Source of the DNA: Candidatus Delongbacteria bacterium
Lineage (GTDB): Bacteria; CAIWAD01
Reading direction: 5' to 3'
Length of the DNA stretch: 64,000 nucleotides
Assembly (NCBI GenBank): GCA_020634015.1
Contig: JACKCN010000004.1
Coordinates: 124,001-188,000 of the forward strand
In this document: positions 1 through 8,711 of the stretch, piece by piece
Position numbering within the stretch: the stretch's first letter is position 1
Layout: each line of letters opens with the position of its first letter
Notes under the pieces: model-generated
Database searches by the model: none
Seen by the model: only the letters and a program-made list of their open reading frames with translations
What the model was told of the DNA's origin: nothing
Translations under genes and position numbers: made by a program

Positions 1-209
1 GGCCAGGACAGCTCCTCCTTCTCACTGTTTAGGCTGAGGATGTGAGTGAATCCATGCTCGGCCAGACGCAGCAACCAGTGCGCCCCTCCTTCCGCTTCCC
101 GGCAGGGGTGACTTCCTACCAGCAAGCGGCCGGGTTCGGCCCACCACCAGCCAAGAGGCGGAAATGAGGCTGGAGTGGCTTCGGGACTGGGCGACGAATT
201 GCCGTTCAT
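1..209 (-). CDS. Tyrosine-phosphatase-like protein, N-terminal part (runs off the window)
   Basis: An open minus-strand frame starts with ATG at 209 and stays open for 69 codons to the window edge, so only the N-terminus is present. It encodes a PPLGWWWAEPGRLLVGSHP stretch followed by a helix and GFTHILSLN. This resembles the start of dual-specificity/tyrosine phosphatase-like proteins, in which a W-V-x-P-G-R-L-x-x-G segment is followed by a helix and a G-[IV]-T-x-[IF]-[IV]-x-L strand. The catalytic C-x5-R loop would lie beyond the edge and cannot be checked. A GGGAG sequence lies about 10 nt before the ATG. The gene diverges from the large cytochrome gene. The family assignment is by resemblance only. 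Confidence 0.55.
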   Translation of the reverse strand, partial: MNGNSSPSPEATPASFPPLGWWWAEPGRLLVGSHPCREAEGGAHWLLRLAEHGFTHILSLNSEKEELSW

Positions 210-418
210 GTTCTGAGCGCTCCCGGGATGAGAAAATGGCGTGCGGAGCCGAAAATGTCATGGAAAGGTTATTTGATTGATTTGATCTTGGTCAAACAAT
301 AGGTTGACCCATGTCGATAACGACAGCTCAACCGCACCAATTACAAAGCCAGAAAACAAAAAGCCGCTTCCGCTGCGCAGCGGATTCGTGCCGTCTTGCA
401 ACCCTGAAGGAGATCCGA
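210..418. promoter_or_regulatory. Divergent intergenic region with a small inverted repeat
   Basis: This 209-bp gap separates the phosphatase-like gene (minus) from the large cytochrome gene (plus). It is more A/T-rich around 270-305 than its surroundings, and contains GGTCAA-N8-TTGACC at 290-309, a possible operator. A strong ribosome-binding site, AAGGAGAT at 407-414, decides the cytochrome start at 419; the frame is open further upstream but lacks such a site there. No confident sigma-70 promoter was identified. Confidence 0.35.
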
Positions 419-3400
419 ATGTCGCTTTCCAAGAACTTGCTCTCCACCCTCCTTCTGGGCTCCGCCCTGGCGAGTGCCGCCAGTGCCGCGGAGCTCTGGA
501 GCAGCGGCGAGGGCAACTCGAGCCTGCGCCTTGACACGGCGGCCCTGCAGGCCTACGGCCTGCGTGTCCTGGTGGGTGCAGAACGCTCCGAGCGTGGCAC
601 CCTCAGTTCGGCCATCGACCCCAGTTCCAATCTGACCTTCCGGGTCTCGGAACACATCGTGCTGCCCGACTTCCGGGGTCGCCTCCGCCAGCTCAGCCCT
701 CTGGCCCTCAGTGGCCCATCGGGCAGTCTGGCCGCCACCCATCTGGAATTGGCCGACACCGACATGCAGGGGCATCAGGCCTGGCAGCTGCTGAGTCCCG
801 AAGGCGCGGTGATCTTCGAGCTTGGGAACGTCAAACTGGGGTTCATCCCCAATGAAAACAGTCTGGCGCTGCATGCCGACCAGGTGCACATCAGCCCCAA
901 GGTTGCCCGCAGCCTGGGACTGTCCATGACCGGCAAGGAAGATCTGGGATCACTCGATCTGGAGCTGGAAGCCTTCTGGGTGGGGGGCGACCTGCCCGAC
1001 AGCCGTCCGGTCAACGCTCCCGGCACGGGTCCCGAACTGGACCCTGACCGTGTGACCGCGGGCCCCGACATGGCGTTCTGCCAGCTTTACGGCCTGTATC
1101 AGGCCAGTCGTACCGGCAGCGACGTGGAATTCTCGCTGGGCACCACGTCCTGGAACATCGGCGATACCGACCTGCAGTGGTTCAGCGGTCTGGGCAACTA
1201 CCACCCCTACATCGAGCAGAACCTGTTCCGCGTGAATGCCAATGACCGCTTCGAGCAGATTTCGGCCTCATGGGTCAAGCACGGATTCTATGCCCTGAGC
1301 AGTTTCCAGTGCGACCTGCCCGACCTGCCCAATTGCATCTTCGAAGCCGGCCACGGTGCGGGAAACTGGCTGGGCCAGGGCTGCACCGATACCTACAGCC
1401 CCGGATTGAATGCCAGCGGGCTGCGTCCGCGCACCGAGATCAATCCCTGGACGGGCCAGTGGAGCGGTGTGACCTTCACGGGCGACTATGCCCTGTACAC
1501 GGCCGACAGCGACCTCGATCCAGCCCAGAACTCGGGCGCCACCTATTTCTCCGAAGGCCTCTACATCATCGCGGATGACGTGGACCCCACCAACAGCGTG
1601 GCCTGGAAGCCCGTCAGCTTCAGCGGCTCGCCGGGCGGCACCTGGGGCGTGAGCATGAGCGGCAGTGGCACGCTGCCCAACTACGGTCCCGCCCTGGATG
1701 CCTGGGGCGGCCAGACCACTCTGGTGGCCCAGCAGATTCCCGTGATCCACGAGAACATGGGCGGTGCCGGCGATTCGCCCGACGGTCGCGCGTACCTGTC
1801 CACCAAGAACTGGGACAACGGCAACGGTACCTGGCACTACGAATACGTGATCTACAACCTGGACATGCAGCGCAAGATCGACGAGTTCAGCATTCCGGTG
1901 AGCGCGGGCACGACGATCGGCAACATCGACTTTCACGCCCCGCTGCAGTTTGACGCCCAGCCTTACCAGAGCGCGGCCAACAGCCCCTATACCAACGATG
2001 CCTGGAGCAGCAGCCAGAGTGGTGGTTTCCTGACCTTTGCCACCACCAGCAATCCCATCCGCTGGGGCGTGGCCTACAGCTTCGGTTTCGACTGCAACCA
2101 GCCGCCCGCGGCCACCAGTGTGCTGGTGGGTCTGTACGAGGCAGGTTCGCCCTCTTCGATCGACGCCAGCACCACGGGCCCCGCTCAGGGTCCGGCGGAC
2201 TGCAACAACAACAGCGTGCCCGACGACGTGGACATCGACAATGGCACCAGCCTGGACTGCAACTCCAACGGCGTGCCCGATGAGTGCGAACCCGACTGCA
2301 ACAACAACGGCATCCCCGACGGCTGCGACATCAGTGGCGGCTTCAGCCAGGACTGCAACGGCAATTCCATTCCCGACGAATGCGAAGTCGATTGCAACAA
2401 CAACGGCATTCCCGATGACTGCGACATCGCCAATGGTGCCAGTGACTGCAACAACAACGGCGTGCCCGACGAGTGCGAAACCTGGGCCGACTGCAACAAC
2501 AACGGCATCTCCGACGCCTGCGACATCGCCAGTGGCTTCAGCCAGGACTGCAACGAGAACGGCACTCCAGACGAGTGCGACATCGCCGAGGGCACCAGCC
2601 TGGACGAGGACCTGAACGGCATTCCCGACGAGTGCGAGACGGTCTGCGGCCCCGTGATCTGCCCCGATGGCCAGGTGGTCTTCGGCAACACCAGCGGCAA
2701 GCTGCCCGGTGAGAACCACGGCAGCTCCAGTTGTGGTACCAGCGCGACCAGCCCCGATGTGTTCTTCCGGTACACGCCCGGTTCATCGGGCACGGCCACG
2801 GTGGAAACCTGCGGCTATGGCGACTACGACACGGTGCTGTCGGTGCACACCGACTGCCCGGGCACCACGGCCAACCAGATCGCCTGCAACGACGACAACT
2901 GCACCAATTACAAGTCCTCGATCACCTGGGCGGTCACCGGGGGTACCACCTACACGATTCGCGTGAGCGGTTACAACAACGCCAGCGGTGACTTCGGTCT
3001 GACGCTGACCGGCCCCGCCTGCAGCCTGAACTTCCCCGACTGCAACGGCAACCTGGTCGACGACGCCCAGGACATCGCCGGCGGATTCAGCCAGGACTGC
3101 AACACCAACGGCATTCCCGATGAGTGTGACATCGCCAGCGGTTTCAGCCTGGACTGCAACGCCAATGGCGTGCCCGACGAGTGCGACATCTCCGGCGGCT
3201 TCTCGGCGGACTGCAACGCGAACGGGTATCCCGACGAGTGCGAGTTCGTGGGGGGTGGGTTCATCCAGCACGACTTCGAGCGCACCGGCCTGAGCCTGGC
3301 GATTCCCGACAACGACCCCATCGGTGTCACGGACGAACTGGTGATCGGCGAGAACATCGCCATCGCCGACCTCTCGGTGACCCTGGACATCGCCCACACC

Positions 3401-5533
3401 TACAACGGTGACCTGATCGCCACGCTGGAACATGTGGAGAGTGGCACCCTGATCACTCTGCTCGATCGCCCGGGTGTCCCCGGATCGACCTACGGTTCGA
3501 ACAGCAACGGCTTCCAGGTGACCCTGGCCGATGCCTTCGCCAACGACATCGAGACGGCGCACAACGGCAACACCGGTCTGGTCACGGGCGACTGGCATCC
3601 CAGCCCCGGAGCCTTGGCCGACTTCGACGGCGAGATGACCCTGGGCACCTGGCGTCTGAACGTGAGCGATGCGGTGGGCAGCGACATCGGCCAGATCCAG
3701 GCCTGGGGCCTGCATCTGGTGACCAGCGGCGTGGCCAGCAACGACTGCAACGAGAATGGCATTCTGGACGAGTGCGACATCGCCAGCGGCAACGAGACCG
3801 ACATCAATGACAACGGTGTACCCGACTCCTGCGAAGGTCTGGATCCTTACAACTGGGAGAGCACCTACTTCAGTGGTGCCAACAACTGCCGCACCTGCCA
3901 CAATGCCTCGCCCGGCGAAGGGATCTATTTCGTCAATGGCGAAGACACCAGCCCCTATTCCCTGTGGGAAGCCTCGATGATGGCCAACGCGGCCCGGGAT
4001 CCCTACTGGAAGGCCAAGGTCGGTTTCGAGGTGAGCCAGATGCCGCCGGCCTTCGCCGACGCCATCGAGAACACCTGCACCACCTGCCACGCCCCCATGG
4101 GTCACACCGAGAACATGCTGCTGGGTGATGGCGTGTACACCATGGCCGACCTCAGTCTGGACGTCAAGGGCCAGGAAGGCGTGAGCTGCACCCTCTGCCA
4201 CCAGCAGACCCAGGGCAGCGATCCCGGCACCTGGAGCGGCAACTTCAACATCAATACCAACCGCGAGATCTATGGCCCCTACAACAACCAGAGCCCGGTG
4301 CTGATGCAGAACACGGTGAACTACACGCCCATGCAGTCGCCCGGATTCGAAGGCTCGCAGACCTGCGTGAGCTGCCATACCCTGTTCACCGACGGGTTTG
4401 ATGGGCAGGGCAATGTGGTGGCCAGTTTCCCCGAGCAGGTGCCGTTCCTGGAAAACCAGAACAGCGATCATGCCGGCACCAGCTGCGTCGAGTGTCACAT
4501 GCTGCAGAGCACCCAGGCCCAGCAGATTTCCACTCTGCCCGGCGGACTGCCCAACCGCAGTTTCGTGGGTCGCCACGATGTGGTGGGTGGCAACACGATG
4601 ATGCTTGAGCTGATGGCCGCCAACGCCGCCAGCCTGGGCGCTTTCGCCGAACCCGCCGCATTCCAGACCCTGGCTGACCGCAGCCTGCAGTTCGTGGCCC
4701 AGGGCACCGGACTCAGTGGCTTCATGGAAGAAGTCAACGGTCAGCCGATGCTGAATCTGGACGTGGACAACTTCACCGGACACAAGTTCCCCACGGGCAT
4801 TCCCGTGCGCCGTGCCTGGCTGGAAGTGATCGCCTATGACGGTCTCAACCAGGAAGTCTTCCACAGTGGTGCGGTGAACGCTGCCGGCATCATCGCGGGC
4901 ACCGACGGATCCGTCGAGCCTCACCATCAGCTGATCAGCGACGAAATGGACGTGCAGATCTACGAAGGCCGCATGCAGAACAGCGACGGTCAGCCGACCT
5001 TCACCCTGCTGCGCGCCGTGGGCTTTGCCAAGGACAACCGTCTGCTGCCCAGTGGCTACAGCATGGTCGGTCCTCACGCGGCCACGACCCTGCCCGCCGG
5101 CAACGCGCTGACCGATCCCGATTTCATGGATGGCACCGGCGGTGACCGGGTGCAGTACCTGCTGCCCGCCACCACCACCAACGTGGTCGCCCGCCTGCAC
5201 TTCCAGAGCGTGAACCCGGAATCCATTGACCCGATGCGTGCGGTGGGCGGAGTGCCCGACATCACCGAGTTCCTTGGCATGTGGGACGCTCTCGATCGCA
5301 GCGGCGAGATCGTGCACGAAACCAGCCTGGTCTTCTTCCCCATGCCCGCACTGACCATCAGCACCTCCGGTGATGATGCGGTGCTCAGCTGGAACGGTGG
5401 CCAGTCCTGGATCGTCGAGCGCAAGGTCAACGATGCCGCCTGGACGTCGATGGGTCTCCAGGCCAGCGGCTGGATCGATGCGGGCATGGCCGGCACCGAG
5501 CAGGTCGTGCAGTACCGTCTGAAGCGCAACTAA
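419..5533 (+). CDS. Secreted pentaheme c-type cytochrome with Asp/Asn repeats and P-domain
   Basis: The 1,704-residue product starts with a signal peptide (MSLSKNLLSTLLLGSALASA). Its first 600 residues match no family I recognise. About fifteen D-C-N-x-N-G-x-P-D-x-C-D repeats follow in three clusters; they resemble thrombospondin type-3/dockerin calcium loops. Between the clusters lie a pre-peptidase-C-like beta domain (about 2640-3035) and a proprotein-convertase P-like domain (about 3250-3730). Five CxxCH haem sites follow (CRTCH, CTTCH, CTLCH, CVSCH, CVECH; nt 3887-4497), then a C-terminal beta region with GHKFPTGIPVRR. Haem attachment implies export of the unfolded chain. The last third is clearly paralogous to the protein at 8712-12392. 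The likely role is extracellular or surface electron transfer; the donor and acceptor are unknown. Confidence 0.85.
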   Translation: MSLSKNLLSTLLLGSALASAASAAELWSSGEGNSSLRLDTAALQAYGLRVLVGAERSERGTLSSAIDPSSNLTFRVSEHIVLPDFRGRLRQLSPLALSGPSGSLAATHLELADTDMQGHQAWQLLSPEGAVIFELGNVKLGFIPNENSLALHADQVHISPKVARSLGLSMTGKEDLGSLDLELEAFWVGGDLPDSRPVNAPGTGPELDPDRVTAGPDMAFCQLYGLYQASRTGSDVEFSLGTTSWNIGDTDLQWFSGLGNYHPYIEQNLFRVNANDRFEQISASWVKHGFYALSSFQCDLPDLPNCIFEAGHGAGNWLGQGCTDTYSPGLNASGLRPRTEINPWTGQWSGVTFTGDYALYTADSDLDPAQNSGATYFSEGLYIIADDVDPTNSVAWKPVSFSGSPGGTWGVSMSGSGTLPNYGPALDAWGGQTTLVAQQIPVIHENMGGAGDSPDGRAYLSTKNWDNGNGTWHYEYVIYNLDMQRKIDEFSIPVSAGTTIGNIDFHAPLQFDAQPYQSAANSPYTNDAWSSSQSGGFLTFATTSNPIRWGVAYSFGFDCNQPPAATSVLVGLYEAGSPSSIDASTTGPAQGPADCNNNSVPDDVDIDNGTSLDCNSNGVPDECEPDCNNNGIPDGCDISGGFSQDCNGNSIPDECEVDCNNNGIPDDCDIANGASDCNNNGVPDECETWADCNNNGISDACDIASGFSQDCNENGTPDECDIAEGTSLDEDLNGIPDECETVCGPVICPDGQVVFGNTSGKLPGENHGSSSCGTSATSPDVFFRYTPGSSGTATVETCGYGDYDTVLSVHTDCPGTTANQIACNDDNCTNYKSSITWAVTGGTTYTIRVSGYNNASGDFGLTLTGPACSLNFPDCNGNLVDDAQDIAGGFSQDCNTNGIPDECDIASGFSLDCNANGVPDECDISGGFSADCNANGYPDECEFVGGGFIQHDFERTGLSLAIPDNDPIGVTDELVIGENIAIADLSVTLDIAHTYNGDLIATLEHVESGTLITLLDRPGVPGSTYGSNSNGFQVTLADAFANDIETAHNGNTGLVTGDWHPSPGALADFDGEMTLGTWRLNVSDAVGSDIGQIQAWGLHLVTSGVASNDCNENGILDECDIASGNETDINDNGVPDSCEGLDPYNWESTYFSGANNCRTCHNASPGEGIYFVNGEDTSPYSLWEASMMANAARDPYWKAKVGFEVSQMPPAFADAIENTCTTCHAPMGHTENMLLGDGVYTMADLSLDVKGQEGVSCTLCHQQTQGSDPGTWSGNFNINTNREIYGPYNNQSPVLMQNTVNYTPMQSPGFEGSQTCVSCHTLFTDGFDGQGNVVASFPEQVPFLENQNSDHAGTSCVECHMLQSTQAQQISTLPGGLPNRSFVGRHDVVGGNTMMLELMAANAASLGAFAEPAAFQTLADRSLQFVAQGTGLSGFMEEVNGQPMLNLDVDNFTGHKFPTGIPVRRAWLEVIAYDGLNQEVFHSGAVNAAGIIAGTDGSVEPHHQLISDEMDVQIYEGRMQNSDGQPTFTLLRAVGFAKDNRLLPSGYSMVGPHAATTLPAGNALTDPDFMDGTGGDRVQYLLPATTTNVVARLHFQSVNPESIDPMRAVGGVPDITEFLGMWDALDRSGEIVHETSLVFFPMPALTISTSGDDAVLSWNGGQSWIVERKVNDAAWTSMGLQASGWIDAGMAGTEQVVQYRLKRN

Positions 5534-5559
5534 GCGTCAGCAAGCCTCAAGTTTGTCCT

Positions 5560-5595
5560 GCGGGGCGACCGGATCCGGTCGCCCCGCTTTCTTTT
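5560..5595 (+). terminator. Rho-independent terminator of the pentaheme cytochrome gene
   Basis: A perfect 28-nt palindrome (5560-5587, centred on GGATCC, arms starting GCGGGGCGACC) is followed by TTTCTTTT at 5588-5595. It lies 26 nt after the TAA of the cytochrome gene. Confidence 0.9.
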
Positions 5596-5689
5596 GCCCG
5601 GTCGCCGCGTTGTGCGCGACGGACACTCAATGCGTCAAAGATGACCTTTCGCGGGCCGATATCTTCATGGTCCACGAAGGAGGTGAATG

Positions 5690-6616
5690 ATGTCTTGTCG
5701 AGAAATCCTCATGGCACGCGCGGCCTGGTTGAGCATGCCTGTTATCGCCTGCATGGCCCTGCCCGCGGCCGGTGCGGGTGAGGCGGCAGCCAGCTTCGAA
5801 CCTGCCTGGTCCATGGGTGGATTCATCGCGCTGGAGAGCACCGGATCGACGGCTCTTGACCGCCCCTGGCCCCTGGTGGCCGGGGAGTTCGGACTGGGTT
5901 GGCAACTGGCACCCGCCCTGAGCATTGAGAGCAATCTGGCCCTGGAAGACGGCGAGCCCGTCCCGGCCACCCTGCGCGCCAGCTGGCAGGCCAGCTCCTG
6001 GTTGCGCCTGGATGGCGGCCTGCAGGATCTGCCCTTCGCGCGTGACCGAGACTGGTTCGCCGCGCCGGACCGGCCGTGCATTCACGCTCCTCTGACCACG
6101 GACGAAGGTCTCGAAGGCGGTCTGGGCGAACACTCCCTGGTCGTGGAGTTCAGCCTGCCTGCCACCGTGCACCTGGAAAGCTGGCTCTCGCACCCCCTGT
6201 TCGCCGAGGACGGCCTGGGCGTGGGAAGTCGGTTGTCCCTGCAGCAGGAGAACCGGGAACTGGGCCTCAGCCTCCACCGGGAAGCCCACGTCAAGCTGGA
6301 TCTGCTGGCGCTGGACTTCCGGCTGGGCAGCTTCAATGCCGAAGGCCTGCTGCGGCAGCACACCGGTCGCACGGACGCCTGGGGCTGGCATCTGGAACAG
6401 CCCTGGACACTTCAGGAACGCCGCGTGGGCCAGACTCTGCTGCACACGGGCGTTGAACAGTGGCTCCCGGCGGACGCCCCCGGTGTGCGCGCCTTCCGCC
6501 TGGCTCTCAGCCAGGAACTGGGAGCCGGCTTCATGCTGCGTCTGGAAGAACGGCGGCAATGGAGCGCGGGCGAGCAAGGCCTGGAGCACGGTCTGCAGCT
6601 GATCGTGATTCTGTGA
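5690..6616 (+). CDS. Exported predicted beta-barrel protein of unknown function
   Basis: The product has 308 residues. Two consecutive ATGs lie at 5687 and 5690; the AAGGAGGTG at 5677-5685 is better spaced for the second. A signal peptide (hydrophobic core AWLSMPVIACMALPAAGAG) is followed by alternating hydrophobic/polar segments without long helices, ending in LQLIVIL. This pattern is typical of an outer-membrane beta-barrel with a hydrophobic last strand. No named family was recognised. The gene ends 31 nt before the GTG of the chemoreceptor gene, so the two may be cotranscribed; a role with the receptor is only a guess. Confidence 0.65.
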   Translation: MSCREILMARAAWLSMPVIACMALPAAGAGEAAASFEPAWSMGGFIALESTGSTALDRPWPLVAGEFGLGWQLAPALSIESNLALEDGEPVPATLRASWQASSWLRLDGGLQDLPFARDRDWFAAPDRPCIHAPLTTDEGLEGGLGEHSLVVEFSLPATVHLESWLSHPLFAEDGLGVGSRLSLQQENRELGLSLHREAHVKLDLLALDFRLGSFNAEGLLRQHTGRTDAWGWHLEQPWTLQERRVGQTLLHTGVEQWLPADAPGVRAFRLALSQELGAGFMLRLEERRQWSAGEQGLEHGLQLIVIL

Positions 6617-6647
6617 TTCTGCGTTGATGGTGAGAACGGGAGGAGTC

Positions 6648-8579
6648 GTGACTCAAAAGGGAATCGTGCGCAAGGTCAGCCAGTTCGTCTGGCTGGTGAC
6701 CGCGCTGATCGTGGCCGCAACCCTGGGCGGAGCCTACGCCTGGACCAACAACAGCGCTTCCATGGCCCATCTCCAGGCCCTGCTGAAACGATCCGCCGAG
6801 CAGGACATGCCCTTGCTGGCGGCGGTCCAGGAGATGCGACTGAGCGTCCTGGAAATCCAGCAGGCCATCACGGATTTCTGTGCCACACGCGGGGAAGATG
6901 GCATGGACGAGGGCCTCGGTCTGGCCGAAGAGAGTTCTCGGGTATTCCGCGAGCATCTGCAGGAAGCACGCACGCTGGCCGAGGCCTCGCGCCAGGATAG
7001 CGTGCTGATGCGCCTGGAGCGCATCGAGACGGCATTCGGGCCTTACCTTGAGACGGGTGTGCGACTGGCCCACGTGTATGCCGACGAAGGGACTTCGGCA
7101 GGGAACCAGATCATGACCGGGTTTGATCTGTATGCCCGCATTCTGGCGGAACAACTCACTCTGCTGCGCGAAGATGTTCTGGGCATGCTGGCCGAGGGCA
7201 ACCGGGATGTGTCCGCGGGCGTGATCACGCAACAGCGTGCGGGAAGCCTGCTGGTCAGTGTGATCATGCTCAGCGCACTGGGTGCGCTGGCGGGGGTCTG
7301 GATCAGCCGGATGCTGCTCGCCGGTTTCCTGATCGGACCGCTGCAGAGCCTGACCAACGCGGTGGTCAGTTACAGCCAGGAAGACTACGCACAGGAAGTC
7401 CCACATGCCGCTCGCCGGGATGAGATCGGCGATCTGGCCCAGGCGGTGGCCGTGTTGCGCCAGAGCTCGATGCAGCGCAAGGAACTGGAACAGCAGCAAC
7501 GGGCCCAGCGGGAAGAGACCGAACGGCTGAAGGTCCAGCAACGTGAGCTGGAGGACCAGCGCCGTCTGGAGAATGAGCAGCTGCTCAAGCAGGAGCTTCT
7601 GGAGCGCGAACAGGAACAGCAACACGCCATGGACCTGCAGAAGCGCGTGGAAGAATTGCTGGAAATCGTGGGACGCATCGCCTCGGGCGAACTGGGCATC
7701 GAGATCCGGGAGAACAATGCGGACACGGTAGGTCAGATCGCCCGCAGCATCGAAACCCTGCGGCAGGCTTTCGCCGGCAGCGTGCGCAAGATTTCCGACA
7801 GCTCCATGGCACTCAGCGAAGCCACCAGCACCATGCTGCGCACGGGTCAGGAAATCGACGGACGCTCGGTGAGCAATGCGGACCGGGCCAGTCATGTGAG
7901 CCAGACCACCTCGGAAGTGACACAGCGCATTTCAAGCGTCTCGGTCTCGGCCCAGGAGCTGGCCAGCAGCATCGAGGAGATCGCCCGCAACGCCGCCAGC
8001 AGCCAGCAGGTGGCCAACGAGGCCGTGCAATCCGCCGGAGCCGCCAACGAGACGATTCAACGCCTGAACGTGTCCTCCAACGAGATCAATGGCATCATCA
8101 AGACCATCACGGCGATTGCCGAACAGACCAATCTGCTGGCCCTGAATGCCACCATCGAGGCCGCGCGGGCCGGCGAGGCGGGCAAGGGATTCGCGGTGGT
8201 GGCCAACGAGGTCAAGGAACTGGCCAAGGAAACCGCGCGCGCCACCGAGGACATCGGCCAGAAGATCGTCGGCCTGCAGCAGGACACGGGCCAGGCCGTG
8301 GAAGCGATCACGCGCACGGGCGCCATCATCGCCCGCATCAGCGAACTGCAGACCACCATCGCCGCGGCTGTTGAAGAACAGAATGTGACCACCTCCCAGA
8401 TCAGCCAGCAGATCCGCGAAGCCAGTCAACTGAGCGAAGAAATTCTGGGGGGAATCACCGAAGTGGCCCAGGGCGCCCTCAGCAACCGGGATGGCATTCA
8501 GGAAGTGAATCGGACGGGGGCCGTGCTGGACACGCTGAGCAGCGAGTTCAAGGACCTGGTCTCCCGTTTTCGCGTGTGA
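6648..8579 (+). CDS. Methyl-accepting chemotaxis protein with two HAMP-like segments
   Basis: The 643-residue transmembrane chemoreceptor signals through CheA/CheW. I place the start at GTG 6648 because GGGAGGAG lies just upstream; an in-frame ATG at 6627 lacks such a site. A first membrane helix (FVWLVTALIVAATLGGAYAW) is followed by a helical periplasmic domain of about 160 residues and a second membrane helix (LLVSVIMLSALGALAGVWI). A HAMP domain, about 60 residues of Q/E/R-rich coiled coil and a second HAMP-like segment (VGRIASGELGIEIRENNADT) follow. The conserved MCP hairpin tip, AEQTNLLALNATIEAARAGE, is intact near residue 490. The C-terminus (SRFRV) lacks the CheR-binding NWETF-type pentapeptide. 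The ligand is unknown. Confidence 0.93.
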   Translation: MTQKGIVRKVSQFVWLVTALIVAATLGGAYAWTNNSASMAHLQALLKRSAEQDMPLLAAVQEMRLSVLEIQQAITDFCATRGEDGMDEGLGLAEESSRVFREHLQEARTLAEASRQDSVLMRLERIETAFGPYLETGVRLAHVYADEGTSAGNQIMTGFDLYARILAEQLTLLREDVLGMLAEGNRDVSAGVITQQRAGSLLVSVIMLSALGALAGVWISRMLLAGFLIGPLQSLTNAVVSYSQEDYAQEVPHAARRDEIGDLAQAVAVLRQSSMQRKELEQQQRAQREETERLKVQQRELEDQRRLENEQLLKQELLEREQEQQHAMDLQKRVEELLEIVGRIASGELGIEIRENNADTVGQIARSIETLRQAFAGSVRKISDSSMALSEATSTMLRTGQEIDGRSVSNADRASHVSQTTSEVTQRISSVSVSAQELASSIEEIARNAASSQQVANEAVQSAGAANETIQRLNVSSNEINGIIKTITAIAEQTNLLALNATIEAARAGEAGKGFAVVANEVKELAKETARATEDIGQKIVGLQQDTGQAVEAITRTGAIIARISELQTTIAAAVEEQNVTTSQISQQIREASQLSEEILGGITEVAQGALSNRDGIQEVNRTGAVLDTLSSEFKDLVSRFRV

Positions 8580-8600
8580 CACGCTGTCGGTCAAAGCGGA

Positions 8601-8635
8601 ACGCCGCCCCTCCTCCAGAATGGGCGGCGTTTCGT
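8601..8635 (+). terminator. Terminator of the chemoreceptor gene
   Basis: ACGCCGCCC at 8601-8609 pairs with GGGCGGCGT at 8622-8630, followed by TTCGT. It lies 21 nt after the MCP stop. The T-tract is weak. It could also help end minus-strand transcripts from the gene ending at 8712. Confidence 0.65.
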
Positions 8636-8711
8636 ATTCATGCCGGTTTGCCTCTGCAGGACACAGGGGCCCGGAATCACCAGGTCGAGCGTAGCGGGAG
8701 TCCAGCCTTGC

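Noticed and set aside
2191..2640. DNA-level tandem repeat or CRISPR in the D-C-N repeat region
   Set aside because: The periodicity comes from protein repeats with varying spacing and synonymous changes; it is coding.
2783..5317. An 844-codon open frame on the minus strand inside the pentaheme cytochrome gene
   Set aside because: It is antisense to a gene with a signal peptide, repeats and haem motifs. Long antisense frames are common at this G+C content, and its His/Val/Gly-rich translation matches nothing known.
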